Shown here: positions 1-5,506 of the stretch, piece after piece
Layout of the letters: every line of letters starts with the position of its first letter
Position numbering within the stretch: the first letter of the stretch is position 1
DNA from: an uncultured Lachnospiraceae bacterium
Lineage (GTDB): Bacteria > Bacillota > Clostridia > Lachnospirales > Lachnospiraceae
Length of the DNA stretch: 10,919 nt
Direction of reading: 5' to 3'
NCBI GenBank assembly: GCA_900313745.1
Contig: OMSM01000466.1
Coordinates: 1-10,919 of the forward strand
Made by a program: the position numbers and the translations under genes
The notes under the pieces: model-generated
Told to the model about the DNA's origin: nothing
Seen by the model: the letters and a program-made list of their open reading frames with translations, nothing else
The model's database searches: none

Positions 1-1196
1 CGCTGGAAGAAGAGGAATCCTTTCTCCGTCTCGAGATTGGTAAAGCCGAGCATCCGGTCAATCTTCGATCCTTCGACGATGTATGCCTCCTCTTTGGCGT
101 CGTACTCCACGCTGAAATCACCCTCGTCCAGAAGCATGGCCTTCTCGGGGTCGTATTCCTGGGCGAAGACCTGGGTGCCCTTCGGCATCTCCGAGAGAGT
201 TTTGTCAATATAATACAGCATAGGGCGGATTCCCTCTCCGGTGGCCGCGCTGATGGGGAACACCGGGATTCCGAGGGGTTCGCATGCCGCCTTGATGCGT
301 GAGAGCGGGTTTTCCTCTTCGGGAATATCCTCAGGGATGAGATCGGTCTTATTCGCCGCGATCACCTGTTTCTTGCTGCTGACATCAATACTGTATGCAA
401 GCAGCTCCCTGTTGATAGCCTCGATGTCCTCCAGGGGGTCCCGGCCCTCGGAGCCCGCCGCATCTACCACATGCACCAGCATTCTCGTGCGCTCGATATG
501 GGCGAGGAACTCATGGCCGAGTCCCAGGCCGTCCGCGGCTCCCTCGATGAGTCCAGGGATGTCCGCCATCACGAAGCCTGCGGCATCGGGAAGATCCACG
601 ACTCCAAGCATGGGCGTGAGCGTGGTGAAGTGATAATTGGCGATTTTAGGCTTCGCGTTGCTGACCATGGAAAGCAGCGTCGATTTTCCGACGTTGGGAA
701 AACCGACGAGGCCGACGTCGGCGATGATCTTAAGCTCCAGAATGAGGTCGATGCTTCGGGAAGGCTGGCCTGGCTGCGCGTACTTCGGTGCCTGCATTGT
801 CGCCGTTGCATAGTGCTGGTTCCCGTTTCCGCCGTGGCCGCCCTTTAAAAGCACGTATTTCTTCAGCCCGCCGGACATGTCCGCGATCACCCTGCCGCTC
901 TGTGCATCCTTGATCACGGTGCCCTCGGGAACCTTGAGGACGAGATCCTCGCCCCGCTTTCCCGCCTGGCGCTTCTTTCTTCCGTCCTCGCCGTTCTGTG
1001 CGGAGACCTTGCGCAGATGCCGGTAATCCGCAAGGGTATTTGCCCCGTCGTCCACGACAAAGACCACGTCGCCGCCGTTTCCGCCGTCGCCGCCGTCCGG
1101 GCCGCCCGCGGGGACAAACTTCTCCCTGCGGAAGGAGACGTGCCCGTCACCCCCCTTACCGCTTGAAACCGTAATTCTAGCCTTATCCGTAAACAT
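1..1196 (-). CDS. obg: Obg/CgtA GTPase, 3' end cut by window edge
   Basis: This is the ribosome-associated GTPase Obg, which acts in late 50S subunit assembly and the stress response. The frame is open from an ATG at 1196 to the window edge, giving 398 complete codons. Residues 1-158 form the glycine-rich Obg fold (many GG pairs, e.g. residues 31-42 and 119-125). The G domain follows, with the P-loop GFPNVGKST at 165-173, TTLTP at 191-195, DIPG at 212-215, NKTD at 282-285 and SAA at 316-318. From about residue 340 a C-terminal OCT domain is visible (TQVFAQEYDP onward), as in Firmicute Obg proteins; about 30 residues should be missing. The start has AAGGA 9 bases upstream. The gene lies after the rpmA terminator, a usual position for obg. 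I see no clear promoter of its own between 1197 and 1266, so partial readthrough from rplU-prp-rpmA or a weak promoter must be assumed. Confidence 0.97.
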   Translation of the reverse strand, partial: MFTDKARITVSSGKGGDGHVSFRREKFVPAGGPDGGDGGNGGDVVFVVDDGANTLADYRHLRKVSAQNGEDGRKKRQAGKRGEDLVLKVPEGTVIKDAQSGRVIADMSGGLKKYVLLKGGHGGNGNQHYATATMQAPKYAQPGQPSRSIDLILELKIIADVGLVGFPNVGKSTLLSMVSNAKPKIANYHFTTLTPMLGVVDLPDAAGFVMADIPGLIEGAADGLGLGHEFLAHIERTRMLVHVVDAAGSEGRDPLEDIEAINRELLAYSIDVSSKKQVIAANKTDLIPEDIPEEENPLSRIKAACEPLGIPVFPISAATGEGIRPMLYYIDKTLSEMPKGTQVFAQEYDPEKAMLLDEGDFSVEYDAKEEAYIVEGSKIDRMLGFTNLETEKGFLFFQ

Positions 1197-1217
1197 ATAC
1201 TGTCGTCCTTATCCGTA
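1181..1217 (-). repeat. 11-bp direct repeat spanning the obg ribosome-binding site and first codons
   Basis: On the minus strand TACGGATAAGG occurs twice with a period of 26 bases, at 1207-1217 and 1181-1191. The upstream copy contains the AAGG of the obg Shine-Dalgarno sequence; the downstream copy covers codons 2-6 of obg. Both copies are exact. Whether this is functional or chance is unknown. Confidence 0.6.
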
Positions 1218-1245
1218 CCGGATCACCGGAACGTCTCCCCGGCAC

Positions 1246-1265
1246 CGCGGAAGACGCTTTCCGCG
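1246..1265 (-). other. hairpin in the obg upstream region
   Basis: CGCGGAA at 1246-1252 is exactly complementary to TTCCGCG at 1259-1265, with a 6-base loop. It begins right after the U-tract of the rpmA terminator and has no U-tract of its own in the direction of transcription. It is therefore not a second terminator, and could be a structured part of the obg 5' region. Confidence 0.45.
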
Positions 1266-1266
1266 T

Positions 1267-1298
1267 AAAAAAGAAGGGCTTCAGTCCGACTGAAGCCC
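1267..1298 (-). terminator. intrinsic terminator after rpmA
   Basis: The minus strand has a perfect 10-bp stem (GGGCTTCAGT / ACTGAAGCCC) with a 3-base loop, at 1276-1298. It is followed by TTCTTTTTT at 1275-1267. It lies 22 bases beyond the rpmA stop codon and ends the rplU-prp-rpmA transcript before obg. Confidence 0.93.
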
Positions 1299-1320
1299 CT
1301 CAGAGAATCATATCTGTTGA

Positions 1321-1608
1321 TTACTTCTCCTCGACCGGATAGACAGAAGCCTTTGTGTTGGTCTTTCCGGAGCGCTCAAAGCGAAGAATTCCGTCTGCCG
1401 TAGCAAACAGAGTATCATCACCGCCGCGGCCTACGTTGACACCGGGATGAATCTTGGTCCCGCGCTGTCTGTAGAGGATATTGCCGGCCTTGACGAACTG
1501 GCCGTCCGCTCTCTTGGCGCCGAGGCGCTTCGCATTGGAATCACGGCCGTTCTTGGTGGAGCCGAGTCCCTTCTTATGGGCAAAGAACTGAAGGTCTAAA
1601 TTTAACAT
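1321..1608 (-). CDS. rpmA: 50S ribosomal protein L27 with cleavable N-terminal extension
   Basis: This is ribosomal protein L27 (bL27), 95 residues, whose N-terminus reaches towards the peptidyl-transferase centre. The sequence has the family core (AHKKGLGSTKNGRDS, then AKRLGAKRADGQ and RQRGTKIHPG). It begins with the Firmicute-type extension MLNLDLQFF directly before AHKKG. In Staphylococcus aureus this extension is removed by the protease Prp, which must happen for a working ribosome; the same is inferred here because the LQFF/AHKKG site is intact and prp is the preceding gene. The ATG at 1608 follows an AAGGAGG ribosome-binding site at a 7-base spacing. The stop codon is followed by a strong intrinsic terminator. 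Confidence 0.98.
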   Translation of the reverse strand: MLNLDLQFFAHKKGLGSTKNGRDSNAKRLGAKRADGQFVKAGNILYRQRGTKIHPGVNVGRGGDDTLFATADGILRFERSGKTNTKASVYPVEEK

Positions 1609-1615
1609 AATGATT

Positions 1616-1623
1616 GCCTCCTT
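1616..1623 (-). promoter_or_regulatory. rpmA ribosome-binding site overlapping the prp stop codon
   Basis: AAGGAGGC lies 7 bases before the rpmA ATG. Its two leading A residues are the last two bases of the prp TAA stop (1622-1624). A ribosome terminating on prp would sit on the rpmA site, which suggests coupled translation of the protease and its substrate. Confidence 0.8.
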
Positions 1624-1951
1624 AATCTCGAATCTCGTATTTCAGGTAGCGTCCGCCATACTGGCGCTTAATCCATTCCAGCCCGTGAAGCATGCAGTCG
1701 ATGAGAAACTGTCCATCCCCCGTCGCTCTCTTCCGGAAAACCACGCTGATATCGCCGCCGTTTTCTTCGTCAAAGCGGACATCCACATCATCTTCCGTCA
1801 GGTCCGTGAGACAGTTTACCGTGTTGATCACGATTGCAGAAACACCTGCGCAGACGATATCCTCACCTGCCTCGGCGTAGCCCGCGTGTCCCCTGACCCG
1901 AAAGGCTGTGTACGCGCCTTCCGCGTTCCGGTCTACCTGAACGCGTATCAT
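1622..1951 (-). CDS. prp: Prp, cysteine protease that processes ribosomal protein L27
   Basis: This is a 109-residue member of the YsxB/Prp family of cysteine proteases. Prp cleaves the N-terminal extension of L27 after the LQFF sequence. The catalytic pair sits in the family motif GHAGYAEAGEDIVCAGVSA, with His22 and Cys34, matching the residue numbers known for Firmicute Prp proteins. The length is typical. The gene lies between rplU (11-base gap) and rpmA (13-base gap), the conserved arrangement in Firmicutes, and has a good ribosome-binding site (GAGGAG, 7 bases before the ATG). No deviation from the family is visible. Confidence 0.96.
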   Translation of the reverse strand: MIRVQVDRNAEGAYTAFRVRGHAGYAEAGEDIVCAGVSAIVINTVNCLTDLTEDDVDVRFDEENGGDISVVFRKRATGDGQFLIDCMLHGLEWIKRQYGGRYLKYEIRD

Positions 1952-1962
1952 CCGTTCTCTCC

Positions 1963-2268
1963 TCAGCCGTTGATCTTCTCGATCTTGACCGCGGTGTAGG
2001 CCTGGCGATGGCCGTTCTTCTTGTGATAGCCCTTCTTGGACTTGTAGTGATAAACGGTGACCTTCTTCGCGCGGTCCTGCTTCACGACCGTACCGGTGAC
2101 CGTCGCACCCTTGACTTCGTCCGCAACCTTCATGGTGTCGCCGCCGATCGCGACCACATCCTCAAAAGTCACAGAGCTTCCGACCTCGGCATCAAGCTTC
2201 TCGACGCGGACCAGATCGCCCTCGAAAACCTTGTACTGCTTTCCGCCTGTTGCGATAATTGCATACAT
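1963..2268 (-). CDS. rplU: 50S ribosomal protein L21
   Basis: This is ribosomal protein L21 (bL21), a 101-residue protein of the large subunit. The N-terminus MYAIIATGGKQYKV, the EGD/VEKL segment and the C-terminal basic run YKSKKGYHKKNGHRQ are family hallmarks. The frame stays open upstream to 2355, but the start at 2268 is chosen because it gives the normal L21 N-terminus and sits 7 bases after a near-perfect AAGGAGGG ribosome-binding site. The in-frame upstream stretch belongs to the leader RNA. It is the first gene of the rplU-prp-rpmA cassette and has its own promoter and leader (see those entries). Confidence 0.98.
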   Translation of the reverse strand: MYAIIATGGKQYKVFEGDLVRVEKLDAEVGSSVTFEDVVAIGGDTMKVADEVKGATVTGTVVKQDRAKKVTVYHYKSKKGYHKKNGHRQAYTAVKIEKING

Positions 2269-2399
2269 ATAGGTACCCTCCTTAAGTGTTGTCGCGCCGC
2301 TGATTACGGTGACGGATGATTCTTTCTCCTCCGTTCTTTGCGGGAACTGCGGCACCTGGACAGTTTAAGCGACCTTTCCCACCTCACCATGCGGCATAC
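2269..2399 (-). promoter_or_regulatory. probable L21 leader RNA (autoregulatory 5' UTR of rplU)
   Basis: About 130 untranslated bases separate the predicted transcription start from the rplU ATG, long for such a packed region. The RNA contains TGCCGCA twice (2390-2396 and 2348-2354 on this strand), in the contexts GCCGCATGGTGAGGTG and CAGGTGCCGCAGT, which resemble the conserved core of the Firmicute L21 leader family from memory. A hairpin AACTG/CAGTT encloses the second copy, and a later ACGGA/TCCGT hairpin follows. A distal GCGGC could pair with either GCCGC. In Firmicutes such leaders are thought to let L21 repress its own operon. Family membership is from recall and not from a covariance search. 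Confidence 0.62.
2276..2283 (-). promoter_or_regulatory. rplU ribosome-binding site
   Basis: AAGGAGGG, 7 bases upstream of the ATG at 2268. It fixes the rplU start against the longer in-frame reading that begins at 2355. Confidence 0.88.
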
Positions 2400-2405
2400 C
2401 ATGTA

Positions 2406-2435
2406 TTAATACCATACAGTGGATTTACTTGTCAA
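2406..2435 (-). promoter_or_regulatory. sigma-A-type promoter of rplU-prp-rpmA
   Basis: A perfect -35 hexamer TTGACA (2430-2435) is followed after 18 bases by TATTAA (2406-2411), preceded by TGG and so forming an extended -10 (TGnTATTAA). The -35 lies in the last two sense codons of the RNase E/G gene (GAC AAG) and the base before them. The expected start of transcription is near 2398-2400, giving a leader of about 130 bases. Confidence 0.8.
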
Positions 2436-3603
2436 GAAAAAGATAATCCTTCAGCGGACAGCCCTCCCTCTTTCTTGTGATCTCGGCAAGGCCAAGGGGA
2501 GTGAAATCGATAAAGTCCGTCTGCACCGGGTCTTTTTTCGCCAGAAGATTCATCCTCCGGCCCAGCTCCTCCTCCCCGGCGCGGTCCATGTTGATGAAAT
2601 CAACGACGATGATGCCCGAGAGGTTCCTCAGCCGGATCTGCATGAAGATCTCCTCCGCAGCCTCAAGGTTGACCTCCAGAGCGTGGACATCCTTATGCCC
2701 TCCGGTGTGCTTTCCCGAATTTACGTCTATAACCGTCATCGCCTCGGTGCAGTCGATGACAAGGAACGCGCCGGACTTAAGCCAGACCTTCCGCTCCAGC
2801 GCTGTCCTCAGCTGGCCTCCGTAACCCATGACCTTAAGATAGGTGCTTCCGCCCGGATCAGAGTATTCCCTGACAGGCACCGCGGGTAAGGAGGTGCTCT
2901 CCCGGTCAAAACCCGAGCCTGTATCCAGGATGATCTCCTCCGGCCTGAGAGATTCCGCCATCGCGCTCAGCGCGTCCGGAGCCCGGTAAAGGAGGCTGTA
3001 GTCGGTCCTCATCCCTGCCCTCGTGAAAAGGCTTTGCGCAAGTGCGGAGAGTTCCTTCATCTCCTTAAGCAGGGCTGTCCTTCCTTCCTCCGTCCCGGAG
3101 AGTCCCGAGGCTTCCGTCCGGACGATGAAGCCGCAGCGGAAATCCGAGGATTCCGGTGTCTTAAGGACAGACTGCATCCACTCCTTAAGTTTTGTCCGCT
3201 CCAAATCCTTAATCTTCTTCGAGATGCGGAGCGCTCCCTCCCCGGAACCGGTGAGAGCAACAAGGAAGCGCCCGCCGAGAGTGATATTCATGGTCACCCT
3301 GGCCGGCTTCCCGTCATGAGGAAGAGTTTTTATCTGGACAGGCACAACCCGTTCGGGGGCGGGAAGGATCCCGTCCGGGGTGTCCTCCGACGCAAGATAG
3401 GCATTCTCCGCGGCCTTCCCCGAGGGAACAAGCCGCACGAAGGCGGCACCGATTCCCGGCACGCGGTCCGCGACCCTGCCGAGAATGACGTCGCCGACAT
3501 TGAAAATCCACTCCCTTACGGGCTTCATCTCTGCAATACGGCCGCGGTCGTCAACCGCGGCGGCAAAATCCGTGCCGCTTACGGAGGAGAGGATTATTTT
3601 CAC
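2425..3603 (-). CDS. rng: ribonuclease E/G family endoribonuclease, short form
   Basis: This is a 392-residue RNase E/G-type protein, which cuts single-stranded RNA in rRNA maturation and mRNA decay. An S1-like RNA-binding segment lies at about 35-115 (NVGDVILGRV...GIGAAFV). The DNase I-like catalytic core includes VIDVNSGK and VVDFINM; by comparison with E. coli RNase E (D303, N305, D346) the metal-binding residues are D293, N295 and D335. The conserved ITRKR appears near the end, but the protein stops 13 residues later. The zinc-link of the family (CPxCxG) is reduced to a lone CP at 382-383 with no second cysteine. The start is GTG at 3603, overlapping the TGA of the his fusion by 4 bases, with GGAG 8 bases upstream. 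The 3' end carries the -35 box of the rplU promoter, and no terminator follows. The rng symbol is given by family; RNase E-like activity is not excluded. Confidence 0.93.
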   Translation of the reverse strand: MKIILSSVSGTDFAAAVDDRGRIAEMKPVREWIFNVGDVILGRVADRVPGIGAAFVRLVPSGKAAENAYLASEDTPDGILPAPERVVPVQIKTLPHDGKPARVTMNITLGGRFLVALTGSGEGALRISKKIKDLERTKLKEWMQSVLKTPESSDFRCGFIVRTEASGLSGTEEGRTALLKEMKELSALAQSLFTRAGMRTDYSLLYRAPDALSAMAESLRPEEIILDTGSGFDRESTSLPAVPVREYSDPGGSTYLKVMGYGGQLRTALERKVWLKSGAFLVIDCTEAMTVIDVNSGKHTGGHKDVHALEVNLEAAEEIFMQIRLRNLSGIIVVDFINMDRAGEEELGRRMNLLAKKDPVQTDFIDFTPLGLAEITRKREGCPLKDYLFLDK

Positions 3604-4925
3604 TTCTTCTGCTCCCGGCGGTCGAGCTCGTCGCTGATCTCCTGCCAGGTGATCTCCTTCTCGGCCATAACCACCATCAGATGATAGAGATAATCCGCCA
3701 TCTCGTAGACGATCTCCCGCTTGTCCTCATTCTTCGCGGCGATGACGATCTCCGTACTCTCCTCGCCGAGTTTCTTAAGCATCTTGTCGAGGCCCTTCTC
3801 GAAGAGGTAGTTGGTGTAGGAGCCCTCCTTCGGGTGTGACCTGCGGTCCTGGATCACGTCGTACACCTTCTCCAGGGTATTCTTGATTTTGGGCGCGCTT
3901 TCGCCAAAACTGATGTCTTTCCTGAAGAAGCAGGAATGCGCTCCGGTGTGGCATGCCGGCCCGATCTGCTCCACCCTGGCGAGGATGGTATCCGTGTCGC
4001 AGTCCGCGGTCAGCGATTTTACATACTGGAAGTGGCCGCTGGTCTCCCCCTTTACCCATAGTGCGTGGCGGCTTCTCGAGTAATAGGTCATCTTCCCGGT
4101 GCGTATCGTGGTCTCGTAGGCCTCGCGGTTCATGTAGGCCACCATGAGCACCTCGTCCGTGGAATCCTCCTGGACGACCACGGGAACCAGGCCCATGAGA
4201 TCCTTCTTGAACTCCTCCCAGGGAATCACGGCCTCCGGCCGCATCATGACGATGCCGTTCTCCTCGCAGAGCTCCTTCAGCTGCTTCAGGGCGTCCGCGT
4301 TGTCATTGACCGCACCGCCGGCGATGCCTACGACTTTTGGAGAGCGGAAGAAATCGAGAAGCTTGTCGAGGGAGATATCCGGCATCATGATCACTGTCGG
4401 GAGGTCGATCAGGTCAAGAGCCTCCTTGATCATCGCCTCGTCGATGAGAATCAGCCGGCTCACCGAGCTCCGGATCAGCTCCTCGTTCTCCGTAATCGCA
4501 TCGGTTGCCCTGTAGCAGGCGGCGATGCGCTCGGCGCCGAACTTGTCGGCGACCTCGCGGGTCAGCTCGATGTTCTCCTTCTTGGAGTAATTGAGCGCGG
4601 CCATGTCGCACCCGGCGTAGAGAAGCTTCTTTACGTCCTCCATGCGCTTAATCCTGCCCGCGCCGGTCACCGGGATCCGGACTGCCTCACAGACCGAGCG
4701 GATGGCATCCAGGGCTTCCTGGTGCTTCTCCTCCGTAACCGAGAGATCGAACAGGATGATCCCGTCCGCGCCTTTCTCCTCGAAACGGCGCGCCAGCGTC
4801 ACCGGGGGCACGGGAAAGCCCTCCGGCGTGGTCACCGGAGAGTGATCCTTCAGGCTCTTCACCGCCCTCTGGCCGTCGAGATAGATGGATGTCAGGAACA
4901 GTTTTGCCTCACCTGCAGTCTTCAT
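3600..4925 (-). CDS. hisIE: HisF-like barrel / HisI / HisE three-domain fusion
   Basis: The 441-residue protein should catalyse steps 2 and 3 of histidine synthesis: pyrophosphate removal from phosphoribosyl-ATP (HisE) and ring opening of phosphoribosyl-AMP (HisI). HisI is at about 236-340, with WVKGETSGH at 290-298, the metal-binding DCDTD at 308-312, and CHTGAHSC at 325-332. HisE is at about 350-435, with KLGEESTE, IAAKNE and EMADYLYHL. Normal HisIE proteins are roughly 200-210 residues; here about 220 extra residues precede HisI. They look like a shortened HisA/HisF barrel (LARRFEEKGADGIILFDL, IPVTGAGRI at 84-92, VVGIAGGAV at 198-206). The two catalytic aspartates of HisF appear absent: the position of the first is I14 or a neighbour, and the IDAR segment reads CYRA with Arg at 139. 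This domain is therefore probably non-catalytic (inference). The ATG overlaps the hisB TGA by 4 bases, and AAGGG lies 7 bases upstream. Confidence 0.93.
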   Translation of the reverse strand: MKTAGEAKLFLTSIYLDGQRAVKSLKDHSPVTTPEGFPVPPVTLARRFEEKGADGIILFDLSVTEEKHQEALDAIRSVCEAVRIPVTGAGRIKRMEDVKKLLYAGCDMAALNYSKKENIELTREVADKFGAERIAACYRATDAITENEELIRSSVSRLILIDEAMIKEALDLIDLPTVIMMPDISLDKLLDFFRSPKVVGIAGGAVNDNADALKQLKELCEENGIVMMRPEAVIPWEEFKKDLMGLVPVVVQEDSTDEVLMVAYMNREAYETTIRTGKMTYYSRSRHALWVKGETSGHFQYVKSLTADCDTDTILARVEQIGPACHTGAHSCFFRKDISFGESAPKIKNTLEKVYDVIQDRRSHPKEGSYTNYLFEKGLDKMLKKLGEESTEIVIAAKNEDKREIVYEMADYLYHLMVVMAEKEITWQEISDELDRREQKK

Positions 4926-5506
4926 AACACGCCCTTCGTACTAAGTACGTCCTCTATGCGGGGATCAGTGGAAACCGCAATATCCAGTGCCTTGGCAAAA
5001 GCCTTGAACATCGCCTCGATCATGTGGTGGGAGTTGCTCCCGGAGAGCATTTTAAAATGCAGGTTCATTCCGGCAGCGTAGGATACCGAGTAGAAGAACT
5101 CCCTCACCAGCTGGTTGTCGAAGTCTCCTGTCATCGGCGAAGGAAACTCCGCGTCCATCACAAAATAGGGTCTCCCGCAGAGATCAGCCGCACAGAGCAC
5201 AAGGGCCTCATCCATCGGCAGGATAAAACTTCCGTAGCGCCGGATTCCCTTCTTGTCGCCGACGGCTTCCCTAATACACTCACCGAGCACGATCCCCGTG
5301 TCCTCGACAGTGTGGTGGCCGTCCACGTTAAGATCCCCCTTTACCTCAAGCTCCAGGTCAAAGAGCCCGTGCCTGGCAAAGGCGTCCATCATATGGTCAA
5401 AGAAGCCGATCCCCGTGTCCACCCGGGCACTTCCCCTTCCGTCCAGATTAAGCTTCATCCGGATGTCCGTCTCCTTTGTCGTACGTCTAAGTGCTGCTTC
5501 ACGCAT
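4922..5506 (-). CDS. hisB: imidazoleglycerol-phosphate dehydratase
   Basis: This 194-residue enzyme dehydrates imidazoleglycerol phosphate to imidazoleacetol phosphate. It is the single-function HisB type, with no fused phosphatase domain. The manganese-binding histidine motifs are present: GFFDHMMDAFARHG (H38), DGHHTVEDTG (H64, H65, E68), MDEAL at 98-102, and SNSHHMIEA (H160, H161, E164). The start is ATG at 5506, which gives the usual N-terminus (REAALRRTTKETDI) and follows an AGGAGG site at 6 bases. A TTG at 5521 in the same frame would lie across that ribosome-binding site and is rejected. The start overlaps the end of hisD by 8 bases, and the stop overlaps the hisIE start by 4, so translation is probably coupled across all three. 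Confidence 0.97.
   Translation of the reverse strand: MREAALRRTTKETDIRMKLNLDGRGSARVDTGIGFFDHMMDAFARHGLFDLELEVKGDLNVDGHHTVEDTGIVLGECIREAVGDKKGIRRYGSFILPMDEALVLCAADLCGRPYFVMDAEFPSPMTGDFDNQLVREFFYSVSYAAGMNLHFKMLSGSNSHHMIEAMFKAFAKALDIAVSTDPRIEDVLSTKGVL

Noticed and set aside
2269..2355. N-terminal extension of L21 by 29 residues
   Set aside because: The extra residues come from the leader RNA; the start at 2268 has a strong ribosome-binding site and gives the normal L21 N-terminus.
2396..2415. Repeated ATACCAT and the palindrome GTATTAATAC near the -10 region, as an operator
   Set aside because: AT-rich promoter bases easily give such matches; the arms are short and no regulator is suggested by the context.
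4937..4949. Inverted repeat CGTACT-A-AGTACG at the hisB 3' end
   Set aside because: It is a 6-bp arm with a 1-base centre inside coding sequence and no U-tract, so it cannot be a normal hairpin terminator; it is more likely chance.
4065..5081. Long plus-strand open frame (338 codons) opposite hisIE and hisB
   Set aside because: It lies wholly antisense to two well-supported his genes, its protein has no recognisable domain, and such open frames are common opposite GC-rich coding sequence.
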